In this document: positions 17,661 to 27,300 of the stretch, piece after piece
How positions within the stretch are numbered: the first letter of the stretch is position 1
Layout of the letters: every line of letters begins with the position of its first letter
Assembly (NCBI RefSeq): GCF_020859565.1
Contig: NZ_JAJHUO010000022.1
Coordinates: 138,671-202,670, forward strand
Source: Saccharothrix luteola
Lineage (GTDB): Bacteria; Actinomycetota; Actinomycetes; Mycobacteriales; Pseudonocardiaceae
Direction of reading: 5' to 3'
Length of the DNA stretch: 64,000 bases
Notes under the pieces: generated by a model
Seen by the model: only the letters and a program-made list of their open reading frames with translations
What the model was told of the DNA's origin: nothing
Database searches by the model: none
Position numbers and translations under genes: made by a program

Positions 17661-20024
17661 TCAGCCCAGCACGGTCACGGCGCCGCGCCCGCCGTCCACG
17701 CGGACGCGATCGCCGGTCCTGATCCGGGTGGTGGCGTTGCCGCAGCCGACGACGGCGGGGATGCCCAGCTCGCGGGCGACGATCGCGGCGTGCGACAGGG
17801 GCGCGCCGACATCGGTGACCACGGCGGCGGCGCGCGGGAACAGCGGGGTCCAGCCGATGTTGGTCACCGTGGTCACCAGGATCTCGCCGGGTCGCAGCGC
17901 GGCGGCGTCGGCGACGTCCTGGATCACCCTGGCGACGCCCTCCACCACGCCCGCCGCGCCGGGGAAGCCGGACACGGCGTCGCCGAGGGGTTCGGCGGCG
18001 GCGGCGTGGACGTCGGTCCGGCGGTCCGGGTCGGCGGCCCACGCCTCGGGGTCGAACCGGCCGCGGATCACGGTCGGGTAGGGCGGCAGCGCGCGGTAGC
18101 GGTCGTAGGCGGCACCGCGGGCCGGCACCGACGCCAACGGGGTCTCGTCGCCGTCGAGGACGCGCAAGGTCTCCTCGATCGGCAGGAAGAACACCGCGTC
18201 GCCGTGCCCGGTGACCTCGCCCGCCCGCACCAGGAACGCCCGCAGCACGGCGAACGTGCGCGCGAACTCCGACCGCGCCCGTTCCCGCTCCCGGGCCAGC
18301 GCGGCGAGCCCGTCCACCTCGCGGCGCAGCCGGTCGACCTTGCCGGGGTGCGCGGCGCGCAGTCGTTCCCACGCCGCGTCGCGCACGGCCGCCTGTCTGG
18401 CCAGCAGCTCTTCGGGGTCGACGCCGACGTCGTCGGTGCGCGGCCACCCGGGGTCCTCGGCCGGGCGCGGCGCGGACACCTCGAACTCGTCGGCGAACCG
18501 GTGGCCGTACAGCCGGACGTACGCCTCGCGGGTGATCTCGCCGCGCTTGAGCCGGGCGAGGCCGAGCACCGGGCCGAGGCTCTCCAACTCCCCCGCCGCG
18601 CCGTGCGCGCCGGTCAGCAACGCGGTGGTGTCGTCCTCGCCCACGAGCCCGGCCAGCTTGCGGCGCAGCTTGACCGACGACATCGAGCCGTTGCGCGCGC
18701 CGGCGTCGAACACCTTGGCGTCCACGTGCAGCACGTCGTGCACGTCGGACTTCCACAGCGCGAGCAGCTCGGCGGGCGTCGAGGCGGCGCGGAAGGCGGC
18801 GTGCAGCCGTTCGGCCCGACCCGGCGCGGAGGCCAGCAGGCCGTCGATCTTCGCCCGGAACTCCCGGTTCTGGCGCAGGAACGGCAGCGCCGCCCCGATC
18901 GCCGCCCGCAGCACGGCTGGGCGGGACAGCGGCAGCGGCGGCACCTCGACGCCCGCCGGGACGCGGCCGAAGTACAGCTCGACCGTCCGCCACAGGAAGC
19001 GGTTCAGGCCGAGCGCCCGACCGACGGCCAGCGCGGCGCTGAGGTTGAGGTAGAACCGGCCACCGATGTTGCCCGACGTCGGGTGGCCGGCGATCGGCGG
19101 TTGGGCGAGCACCCGGGCGAACGACCAGGTGGCGGGCGACATCACGCTCGGCACGGCCTCGCGCAGGTTCGCGCAGGTCCACAGGTAGTCGCCGCGCAGG
19201 GTGTCGTTCCAGACCTCGGGCAGCGCGGTGATCGGCCTGGCCTGCAACACCGCGATCCGCCCGCCGGCCACGGCCCACTCGACGTCCATCGGCACGCCGT
19301 ACAGGTCCTGGATCCGTGCGCCCAACCCGGCCAGTTCCCGCACCTGAGCGTCGGAGAGCAGTGAACCGCCGGACCCGCGCACCACGCCGTCGGCGGACAC
19401 GATGTACTCGTCCGGGGTGACCGTGCCGCCGACCAGCGCCTCGCCCAGGCCGGGCGCGGCGTTGACCACGGTCTCGGTCCGCGCGCCGGTGACGGGGTTC
19501 GCGGTGAACAGCACACCGGCCGCGTCGGCGGGCACCATCTCCTGCACGACGACGGCGAGCGCCACGTCGGTGATGCCGTTGCGGGCGCGGTAGGCGACGG
19601 CGCGTGCCGTCCACAGCGACGCCCAGCACCGCTTCACGGCGTCCAGGACCTCGTCGCCGGACACGTCGAGGAAGGTGTCGTGCTGTCCCGCGAACGACAG
19701 GTCCGGCAGGTCTTCGGCGGTGGCCGACGACCGCACCGCGACCGGTCCCGGTGGCAGGGCCGCGCGGATGGCGTCGGCGATGTCCGCGGGGATGTCCAGG
19801 CGTTCGAACGCGGCGGCGATGGCGGCCTCGCCTCCCCGTCCGGCCCGGGTCCCGGCGTCGAGCCCTTCGGTGGCCCGGCGGTAGGCGTGCGTGGTCAGGT
19901 GGAAGCCGGCCGGCACGGGCAGGCCCGCGGCGGCGAGCCTGGCCAGCGAGGCGCCCTTCCCGCCGACCGTCTCCAGGTCCGCAGTGGGATCGGCGAGCGG
20001 CAGCACCAACGCGGTGGTCCCCAT
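17661..20024 (-). CDS. PEP synthase-like / rifampin-phosphotransferase-like enzyme
   Basis: A 787-residue enzyme. The N-terminal ATP-grasp/PEP-synthase domain (ETVGGKGASLARLAAAGLPVP at about 18, VAVRSSATAEDLPDLSFAGQ) is followed by a linker and a C-terminal swivelling domain with the phosphohistidine His745 in DVGAPLSHAAIVARELGIPA. Size and order match rifampin phosphotransferase and related enzymes, which transfer the ATP beta-phosphate to a small molecule through this histidine. True PEP synthase is also possible. It is the last gene of the leftward lipid/polyketide set, 22 bases after the MFS gene, so it may modify the pathway product; that is inference. Confidence 0.85.
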   Translation of the reverse strand: MGTTALVLPLADPTADLETVGGKGASLARLAAAGLPVPAGFHLTTHAYRRATEGLDAGTRAGRGGEAAIAAAFERLDIPADIADAIRAALPPGPVAVRSSATAEDLPDLSFAGQHDTFLDVSGDEVLDAVKRCWASLWTARAVAYRARNGITDVALAVVVQEMVPADAAGVLFTANPVTGARTETVVNAAPGLGEALVGGTVTPDEYIVSADGVVRGSGGSLLSDAQVRELAGLGARIQDLYGVPMDVEWAVAGGRIAVLQARPITALPEVWNDTLRGDYLWTCANLREAVPSVMSPATWSFARVLAQPPIAGHPTSGNIGGRFYLNLSAALAVGRALGLNRFLWRTVELYFGRVPAGVEVPPLPLSRPAVLRAAIGAALPFLRQNREFRAKIDGLLASAPGRAERLHAAFRAASTPAELLALWKSDVHDVLHVDAKVFDAGARNGSMSSVKLRRKLAGLVGEDDTTALLTGAHGAAGELESLGPVLGLARLKRGEITREAYVRLYGHRFADEFEVSAPRPAEDPGWPRTDDVGVDPEELLARQAAVRDAAWERLRAAHPGKVDRLRREVDGLAALARERERARSEFARTFAVLRAFLVRAGEVTGHGDAVFFLPIEETLRVLDGDETPLASVPARGAAYDRYRALPPYPTVIRGRFDPEAWAADPDRRTDVHAAAAEPLGDAVSGFPGAAGVVEGVARVIQDVADAAALRPGEILVTTVTNIGWTPLFPRAAAVVTDVGAPLSHAAIVARELGIPAVVGCGNATTRIRTGDRVRVDGGRGAVTVLG

Positions 20025-20046
20025 GTGCCGATCTTCGCACCGACGA

Positions 20047-21375
20047 CTACCTCCCGTTGCGCGAACCGGCCGGACGGCTGACCGACCGCGTGCGCGCGGC
20101 CAGGTCCAAGGTGATCGCGATCCCCAGCCCCACCGCCACCACGCCGGCGGCGACCACGAGCGCCGCGAAGAGCCCGGCCGCGGTGAACGCCAGCCCGATG
20201 ACCGCCACGCCGAGACCGCCCGCCAGCTCACGGCTCGCGGTGACGGTGGCCGAAGCGACCCCGGCGAACCGCTCGTCGGCGGCATCCAGCACCACGGTGG
20301 TCAACGGGGTCGTCAACGCCGAGCCGAAACCGATCACCACCAGGCACGCGAGCATTGCCGGCGGACACGCGAAGGGCATCGCCACGAGCCCGGCCGTCAC
20401 CGCGCCGAGCCCGCACGCCGCCGTCCGCCACGGCCCGAGCCGGGGCACCAAGAGGGGCACGACCGGCGCGCCCGCGATCACGGCCACCGCGGCGGGCACG
20501 AAGAACAGGCCGGTGGCCAACGGGGTGAGGCCCTCGGCGCGGTGCAGGTGCAGCGGCAGCACGAACAGCACGCCGCTGACCGCAAGCCCCCACAACGCCT
20601 GCGCGACCGTGCCGCCGACGAACACCGGCCGGACCAGGCCCGCCGGGAACAACGGGCGCGCGGCCGACCGCTCCGCCGCCACGAACGCCAGGCACGCCGC
20701 GCCGGACAACGCGGCCAACGCCGCCACCGGACCGTCGCCGCCGACGCTCAGCACGGTCGCGGTCACGGTGAAGACGGCTGCGGTCAAGGCCGCCGTCGAC
20801 CGGATCGGCAGCGGTGTCGGTCGGGTGATCCGCCGTGACGGCAGGGCCAGGGCGGCGAAGGCGGCCACCGCCACGCACGCCGGGACGTTGCCGAGGAAGA
20901 TCCACCGCCAGTGCGCCGCCTCGCTGAGCAGGCCGCCGAGCGCGGGCCCGACCGCGAGCGCCACGGCCAGCGCGGCCGTCCACGCCGCGATCCCCGTCCG
21001 GCGCCGGGCGGCGTCCAGGTCGGTCCGCAGCACGGCCAGCCCGGTCGGCACGATCGCCGCCGCCGACGCACCTTGGGCCGCCCGCCACAGCGCCAACTCC
21101 CAGCCGACGTCCGACGTGCCGCAGCCCAGCGACGCGGCGGCGAACCCGAGCAGCCCGACCAGCAGCACCCGGCGGTGCCCGAACCGGTCCCCCACCGCGC
21201 CCGCCGCCGGCATGAGGCTCGCGAACACCAGCATGTAGGTGACCACGGCCCACTGCAGGTCGGTGGTGGACAGGCCGAGGTCGCGGCCGATGGTCGGCAG
21301 GGCGACCATCAGGACGCTGTTGTCCAGCGCCGTGACGAAGGCCGCGAAGCAGGCCACCAGCACGACGCGCGTCAC
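20047..21375 (-). CDS. MFS drug-export type transporter (14-TM DHA2-like)
   Basis: This 442-residue membrane protein starts at a GTG whose first bases overlap the stop of the esterase gene (GTGA), so the two are translationally coupled. It has the DHA-type opening VTALDNSVLMVALPTIGRDL, the motif GDRFGHRRVLLVG between helices 2 and 3, and repeated hydrophobic helices to the C-terminus. DHA2 exporters use the proton gradient to expel drugs or lipids. Its place between the antigen-85-like esterase and the phosphotransferase suggests export of the product of the neighbouring acyl ligase/PKS. Confidence 0.88.
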   Translation of the reverse strand: MTRVVLVACFAAFVTALDNSVLMVALPTIGRDLGLSTTDLQWAVVTYMLVFASLMPAAGAVGDRFGHRRVLLVGLLGFAAASLGCGTSDVGWELALWRAAQGASAAAIVPTGLAVLRTDLDAARRRTGIAAWTAALAVALAVGPALGGLLSEAAHWRWIFLGNVPACVAVAAFAALALPSRRITRPTPLPIRSTAALTAAVFTVTATVLSVGGDGPVAALAALSGAACLAFVAAERSAARPLFPAGLVRPVFVGGTVAQALWGLAVSGVLFVLPLHLHRAEGLTPLATGLFFVPAAVAVIAGAPVVPLLVPRLGPWRTAACGLGAVTAGLVAMPFACPPAMLACLVVIGFGSALTTPLTTVVLDAADERFAGVASATVTASRELAGGLGVAVIGLAFTAAGLFAALVVAAGVVAVGLGIAITLDLAARTRSVSRPAGSRNGR

Positions 21376-22319
21376 GCGAGCGCGGCCATCAGCACCGGCC
21401 AGGACGCCCGCAGCTCGCGTTGCCAGTACTTCCAGGTGTGCGTGCCGCCGCCGTAGGCGTTGACCGTGATCGGGATGCCCAGCGACCGCATCCGGCCCAC
21501 GAAGTCCGGCGACGTGGTGCCCACGATCGTCTCGAACGCGTCGTAGGACCACCAGTCCGTGTCCAGCGCGCCTTTGAAGCCGTTGCCGTAGGACATGTAG
21601 AGGGACATGCCGCGCAGGTTCGCCGCGAGCTGCCTGGGGTTGTGCGCCGCCCAGACATCGGGCACGAGGGTTTCGCGGCCCCACGGCCCGTACGGGTCGA
21701 GGCCTTCCCGCAGCACGGTGGTGTAGATGAACTGGGGGACGCCGATGAACTGCGTGGACAGCAGACCGCTGTAGGAGGCGGCGGCCCGGAACATGCCGGG
21801 GTGCTTGGCCGCGTACCCGAACGCGCCCGTGCCTCCCGCCGACAGCCCCGCGACGGCGCGCGCCGTGCCGCCCCGGTAGTTCCGCTCGACGAGTTGCGGC
21901 AGTTCCCCGGTGTGGAACGTCTCCCACCTGGGCGTGCCGCCGCGTCCGCCGTTCCACCAGTCGGTGTACCAGCCGGCGCGTCCGGCGTCGGGCATGACGA
22001 CCAGGACGTCGCTCGACGCGCTGAGCTCCTCGACGTCGGTTTCCCTGGTCCACGAGGTGTAGTCGTCGCCGACACCCTGGAGCAGGTAGAGGACCGGCCA
22101 GGTCCTGGACGCGGTAGGCGACCAGCCCGGTGGGGTGAGCAGGCGGACGGGAACGTGGCCGCCGATCGCGGGCGAGGACACCGTGAGGTCGACGGTGCGG
22201 GCGTCGAGCCACCGCTCGCCGACGACTACTGCCCCGTCATCGGCCGCGACGGGTGTGGCCTGCGCGGGAACGACCATCAGGACCAGGGCGGACAGGGCGG
22301 GCAACAGCACGCGCGACAT
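21372..22319 (-). CDS. Secreted esterase, antigen-85/esterase D fold
   Basis: A 315-residue protein with a signal peptide (about 1-26, LVLMVVPAQATPVAA) and an alpha/beta hydrolase of the esterase D / mycolyltransferase family. The nucleophile is Ser160 in GLSAGG. VLYLLQGVGDDYTSWT, GWYTDWW, WETFHTGELPQLV and GGGTHTWKYWQRELR correspond in order to antigen 85 segments. A GGGAGAAG site precedes the ATG. In mycobacteria this family transfers mycolic acids to cell-wall sugars. Here it could transfer or hydrolyse an acyl chain outside the cell. Its position beside an acyl-AMP ligase and PKS makes an acyl-transfer role attractive but unproven. Confidence 0.82.
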   Translation of the reverse strand: MSRVLLPALSALVLMVVPAQATPVAADDGAVVVGERWLDARTVDLTVSSPAIGGHVPVRLLTPPGWSPTASRTWPVLYLLQGVGDDYTSWTRETDVEELSASSDVLVVMPDAGRAGWYTDWWNGGRGGTPRWETFHTGELPQLVERNYRGGTARAVAGLSAGGTGAFGYAAKHPGMFRAAASYSGLLSTQFIGVPQFIYTTVLREGLDPYGPWGRETLVPDVWAAHNPRQLAANLRGMSLYMSYGNGFKGALDTDWWSYDAFETIVGTTSPDFVGRMRSLGIPITVNAYGGGTHTWKYWQRELRASWPVLMAALA

Positions 22320-22366
22320 GACTTCTCCCGAAATTGTCGGACCTCGTCGGTAAGATCGAGAACAGG

Positions 22367-22386
22367 GGTCCCCCTGGGCGGGGACC
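22367..22386 (-). terminator. Short hairpin between acyl-AMP ligase and esterase genes
   Basis: GGTCCCC pairs with GGGGACC around a 6-base loop, about 40 bases after the ligase stop. It may only attenuate, since both flanking genes read left. Confidence 0.5.
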
Positions 22387-22425
22387 TCCGCGACGCGTCC
22401 GGGCCTGCGGTCACGAGGTGGGCGG

Positions 22426-24081
22426 TCACGAGGTGGGCAGCAGGCCGGCGAGGTAGCGGTCGCGGCAGGCGGTGCGCGAGAGCTTCCCGCTGGACGTCTT
22501 GGGCACCGAGCCCGGTTCGACCACGAGCACGTCCAGCACCCGCACGTCGTGATGTCGGGACACGGCGGCGCGCACGCGGGCGCGGACGCGGGACTGGTCG
22601 ACGGCCGCGCGCGGCACCTTCGAGGACCGCTCGGCGACCACCACCATCGCCTCGCCGTCGACCGAGGGCACCGCGAACGCCGCCACGTGACCGCGCCGGA
22701 TCACGTCGTCGGCCCCCTCCACCACCGCCTCCACGTCCTGCGGGTAGTGGTTGCGGCCGTCGATGACGATCAGGTCCTTGATCCGGCCGACCACGTACAG
22801 CTGGCCGTCGTGCAGCACGCCCAGGTCACCGGTGCGCAGCCAAGGTCCCGGCGGCGAACCCGGCAGCCGGGCGCCGAAGCCCTCCCCACCGGACCAATAG
22901 CCGGGCGAGACGTTCTCCCCGCACACCCAGATCTCGCCCACCCGGTCGCCGTCGACCCGCTCCCCCGTCACCGGGTCCACGATCGCGAGGTGCTGGTCGA
23001 CCGCGCCGCCGCAGCCGACCAGCACGCTCGCCCGCTCCGGGTCGTCCTGGCGGACCGCGCGTCCTCGGGCGAGCGCGGCGCGGTCGAACCCGGTGGTCGT
23101 CGGCCGGGCGGCGGCGGTCACGAACACCGTCGCCTCGGCCAGGCCGTACGAGGGGCGCTGGGCGTCCGGCCGCAGCCCGCACGGCCCGAACGCCTCCTGG
23201 AACCGGGCCACCGTCGCAGCGTGCACCGGTTCGCTGCCGTTGATCAGCGCCACCGCGCCGCTCAGGTCCAACCCGGACCGTTCGGCCGCCGACACCCGCC
23301 GCACGCACAGGTCGTAGGCGAAGTTGGGCGCGGCGCTGAGGACGTTGCGCCGCCCGTGCATGGCCCGCAGCCACCGCGAAGGCCGGTAGAGGAACGCCGA
23401 CGGGTCCATCAGCACCGCCTCGACACCGGTCACCAACGCCACGCCGACGCCGAGCACCAACCCCATGTCGTGGAACAGCGGCAGCCAGCTCACCGGCGAC
23501 GCCACCACGTCGACCAGGCGGTAGGCGGTGAGCGCCTGGCGCACGTTGACCCGGAGGTTCCGGTCGGTCACCACCACACCGGCCGGTGCCCGCGTGGAGC
23601 CCGACGTGTACTGCAGGTAGGCGGGCCCGCCGAGCCGTCGCACGGGTGGTTCGGCGGACGGCGGCACGCTGCCGACCACCACCACGTCCAGGTCGAGCGC
23701 GGCGGGCGCGTCGGTGAGCGCGACGGTCGGCGCGCAGTCGCGCAGGATGCCGTCGAGGCGTTCGCGGTGGCCGTCGCCGGTGATCGGGAACAACGGCACG
23801 GCGAGCACGTCGGCGTACAGGCAGGCGACGAACGCCACCACGTAGTCCAGCCCTTGGGGCAGCAACAGCAGCGCGCGGTCGCCTGGCGCGCACCGGCGCC
23901 GCAGCTCGGCGGCCACGCCGCGGGCCCGTGCGTCCAGCTCGGCCCAGGTGATCGAGACCGGCACGCCGCGCGGGTCCGCCTCGTGGTCGAGGAACGTGAA
24001 GGCGGTGCGGCCGGGCCGGTCGCGGGCCCAGCGCAGCACGGCGTCCACGACCGTGCCGGTGGTGGTCGCGGTGACCGTCAT
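22426..24081 (-). CDS. Fatty acyl-AMP ligase (FAAL, FadD32-like class)
   Basis: This 551-residue enzyme starts at the ATG at 24081 behind GAGGAGAGGG. It has the acyl-adenylate-forming signature YTSGSTRAPAGVVVTDRN, the FAAL pattern SWLPLFHDMGLVLG, the adenylate-binding SYGLAEATVFV, and WLRTGDLG followed by GRIKDLIVIDGRNHYPQDVE. FAALs activate fatty acids as acyl-AMP and load them onto a carrier protein, not onto CoA. The divergent PKS at 24368 begins with an acyl carrier protein, the natural acceptor. This repeats the FadD32-Pks13 partnership in logic. The chain length is not predictable. Confidence 0.92.
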   Translation of the reverse strand: MTVTATTTGTVVDAVLRWARDRPGRTAFTFLDHEADPRGVPVSITWAELDARARGVAAELRRRCAPGDRALLLLPQGLDYVVAFVACLYADVLAVPLFPITGDGHRERLDGILRDCAPTVALTDAPAALDLDVVVVGSVPPSAEPPVRRLGGPAYLQYTSGSTRAPAGVVVTDRNLRVNVRQALTAYRLVDVVASPVSWLPLFHDMGLVLGVGVALVTGVEAVLMDPSAFLYRPSRWLRAMHGRRNVLSAAPNFAYDLCVRRVSAAERSGLDLSGAVALINGSEPVHAATVARFQEAFGPCGLRPDAQRPSYGLAEATVFVTAAARPTTTGFDRAALARGRAVRQDDPERASVLVGCGGAVDQHLAIVDPVTGERVDGDRVGEIWVCGENVSPGYWSGGEGFGARLPGSPPGPWLRTGDLGVLHDGQLYVVGRIKDLIVIDGRNHYPQDVEAVVEGADDVIRRGHVAAFAVPSVDGEAMVVVAERSSKVPRAAVDQSRVRARVRAAVSRHHDVRVLDVLVVEPGSVPKTSSGKLSRTACRDRYLAGLLPTS

Positions 24082-24367
24082 GAACACCCTCTCCTCTGAC
24101 AAAATCCCGAAATAGGTTTTGTGCGGTCGTCACAACTTTTGCCGAAGTGATTTCCAGCACGCCGGGCGCAGAAGCTACCGACGAGTAGAAGAACTGTCAA
24201 CGACTACTTCCCGCGACCGGTCATTGACCCGATCAGCCTATTGTTCACCGGCGTTCGACCAGGCCACGATCGTTCGCACGCCGCAGACACCCGGATCACG
24301 GACGTGTCGTCCACCGCCTCACAAATACGTCGAGGCGTTTTTGTGGAAATCGTATGAAAGGTGACTC
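24082..24367. promoter_or_regulatory. Divergent promoter region of acyl-AMP ligase and PKS
   Basis: This 286-bp gap is markedly more AT-rich than its flanks and must hold the promoters of both genes. The PKS start is preceded by GAAAGGTGA. I could not pick out a clear operator or promoter elements. No open frame in it looks like a real gene. Confidence 0.5.
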
Positions 24368-27300
24368 ATGACCGGCTTCGACACGCCCGCGGAAGCGGAA
24401 CTCCGCGCGTGGTTGGTGCGCGGCGTCGCGGAACTCGCCGACCTCGCCGAGGGCGAGGTGGACGTCGACCAGCCCTTGGCCGAACTCGGCCTGTCCTCAC
24501 GTGACGCCGTCGTGCTCGCGGGCGCGTTGGGCGAGTTCCTGGACGTGCCGCTGCCCCCGACCGTGCTCTACCAGCACCCCACCATCGCCCGCCTGGCGCG
24601 CCACCTGGCCGGGCACGAGACCACGCCGGACACGGGGCCCGACCGTCCCGTGGACGAGGGCATCGCGGTGGTCGGCGTCGGCTGCCGACTGCCCGGCGGC
24701 GTCGACGGCCCCGACCGGCTGTGGGACTTCCTGCGCTCGGGCGGTGACGCGGTCACGCCCGCGCCGCCGGACCGGTGGCCCGGCCTGCCCGACGGCACGC
24801 CCCGGTTCGGCGGCTTCCTGCCCGACATCAGGGGTTTCGACGCCGAGTTCTTCGGCATCGCGCCGCACGAGGCCGCGTTGATGGACCCGCAGCAACGACT
24901 GGTGCTGGAGGTGTCGTGGGAGGCGCTGCACCACGCGGGCATCGCGCCGGACACGTTGCGCGGCAGCCGGACCGGCGTGTTCGTCGGCATCTCCACCGGC
25001 GAGTACGGCACGGCGAGCGCGGCGGACCTGAGCCGGGTGGAGCCCTGGACGGCGACCGGCGGCGCGTTGAGCATCGCCGCGAACCGGCTGTCGTACCTGC
25101 TGGACCTGCGCGGGCCGAGCCTGGCGGTGGACACGGCGTGCTCGTCGTCGCTGGTCGCCGTGCACCACGCGTGCCAGAGCCTGCGCGCGGGCGAGACGGA
25201 CGCCGCCGTGGTCGCGGGGGTGAACCTGCTGCTCGGGCCGGCCGTCACGCTCACATTCCACCGGGCGGGCCTGCTGTCGGCCGACGGGCGCTGCAAGCCG
25301 TTCGACGCCGCCGCCGACGGTATCGCCCGGGCCGAGGGCTGTGCCGCGGTCGTGCTCAAGCGCCTGTCGGACGCGAGACGGGACGGCGACCGGGTGCTCG
25401 CGGTGATCCGGGGCAGCGGCGTGAACTCCGACGGGCGCTCGAACGGGCTGATGGCGCCGAACCCGCGGGCGCAGGCCGATCTGCTGCGCCGGGTCTACGC
25501 GGACGCGGGCGTCGACCCGTCCCGGGTGGACTACGTGGAGGCGCACGGCACCGGGACGCTGCTCGGCGACCCGATCGAGGTGGGCGCGCTGCGCGAGGTG
25601 CTCGGCCAGGACGAGGCTGCCCGCGACAACGGGCCGTTGCTGCTCGGGTCGGCGAAGTCGAACTTCGGCCACGCCGAGTCGGCCGCCGGTGTCATCGGGC
25701 TGGTGAAGGCGGTGCTGGCGGTACGGCACGGCGAGATCCCGCCGAGCCTGCACTTCCGCGCGCCCAACCCGCACATCGACTTCACCGGCTTGCGCGTGGT
25801 GACCGAGCCGACGCCGTGGCCGCGGTACTCGGGCCGGATCACGGCGGGTGTGTCGTCGTTCGGGTTCGGCGGCACGAACGCGCACGTGGTGCTGGAGGAG
25901 GCGCCCGCGACCGACCACGCCGACCGGCCCGACGGCCCCGCGTTCCTGGTGGTGTCCGGCACGTCCGAGGGGCGCGTGCGGCGGCACGCCTCGGCGTTGG
26001 CCGAGTGGCTGGCCACGACGCACGCCGACCTGCACGACGTGGGCGCGACCTTGGCCCGACGTCGTGGACGTGAGCCGCACGCCGCGGTGGTCGCCGGGCA
26101 CGACCGGACCGCGGTGGTGGCCGGGTTGCGCGCGTTGGCCTCGGGAGAGCGCCCCGTGAGCAGGGCCGAACGTCGCACCGGCGCCGTGTGGGTGTTCTCC
26201 GGGTACGGCTCGGGCTGGGCCGGGATGGGACGTCGGCTGCTCGACGCGGAACCGGTGTTCGCGGCGGCGGTGGACGAGGTGGACCGGCTGATCGCGCCGC
26301 ACTCGGTGCGGTCGTTGCTGGAATCGCCGTCGGACACCTTGGGCGACGGCCAGATCGCGTTGTTCGGCGTGCAGGTCGCCCTGGCCCGGCTCTGGGAGTC
26401 ACGCGGGCTGCGGCCGGCGGCGGTGATCGGGCAGTCCGCGGGCGAAGTCGCCGCGGCGGTGGTGAGCGGCGCGTTGTCCCTCGCCGACGCCGCCCTCGTG
26501 ATCACCACCAGGGCCCGGCTGCTGGACGTGGTCGACGCGGCGGGCGGCGGCGGGATGGCTGCGGTCGACCTGCCCGCCGACGAGGTGGACGACCCGGCGC
26601 TGTCGGTCGCGGTGCACGCCGCACCACGCCGCTGCACGGTGTCCGGCCCGGCGGACCGGCTCGCCGCCCTGGTCGCCCGGGTCGAGGCGGGCGGCGGGAC
26701 GGCGCGCGTGCTGCCGCTGCGCACCAGCGGCCACTCCCCCGCCGTCGAGCCGGTGCTGGACGAGCTGGCGTCGGCCCTGCGCGAGGTGGCCGGACGGCGT
26801 GGTGACGTGCCGCTGTACGGGACCGTGCTGGCCGATCCGAGGCACGCGCCGCCGTTCACCGCCGCCTACTGGGCCGCGCACATGCGCCACCCGGTGCGGT
26901 TCACCCAGGCCGTGACCGCTGCGATCGAGGACGGCTTCACCGCGTTCCTCGAGGTCTCGCCGCATCCCGTGGCGCTGTCCGCGATCGCCGAGCACGCGCC
27001 CTCCCTCGCGCTCGTCGGCTCGCTGCGCCGGGACACCGACGACGTCCGCACCTTCCACGACAACCTCGCGTCGCTCCACCTGCACGGCCTGGTGCCCGCC
27101 CGAGGAGTCACCGACGTGCCGACCGCGCCCTGGGAGCACCGTCCGCACTGGACCACTCCCCCGACCCGTCCGGCGGACCGGCACCCGCTGCTCGGCGACC
27201 ACGTCGAACTGCCCGACGGCACGCACGCGTGGCACGCCGACGTAGGGCTGGCCGCGCTGCCGTGGCTGGGCGACCACCGGGTGCAGGACACCGCCGTGCT

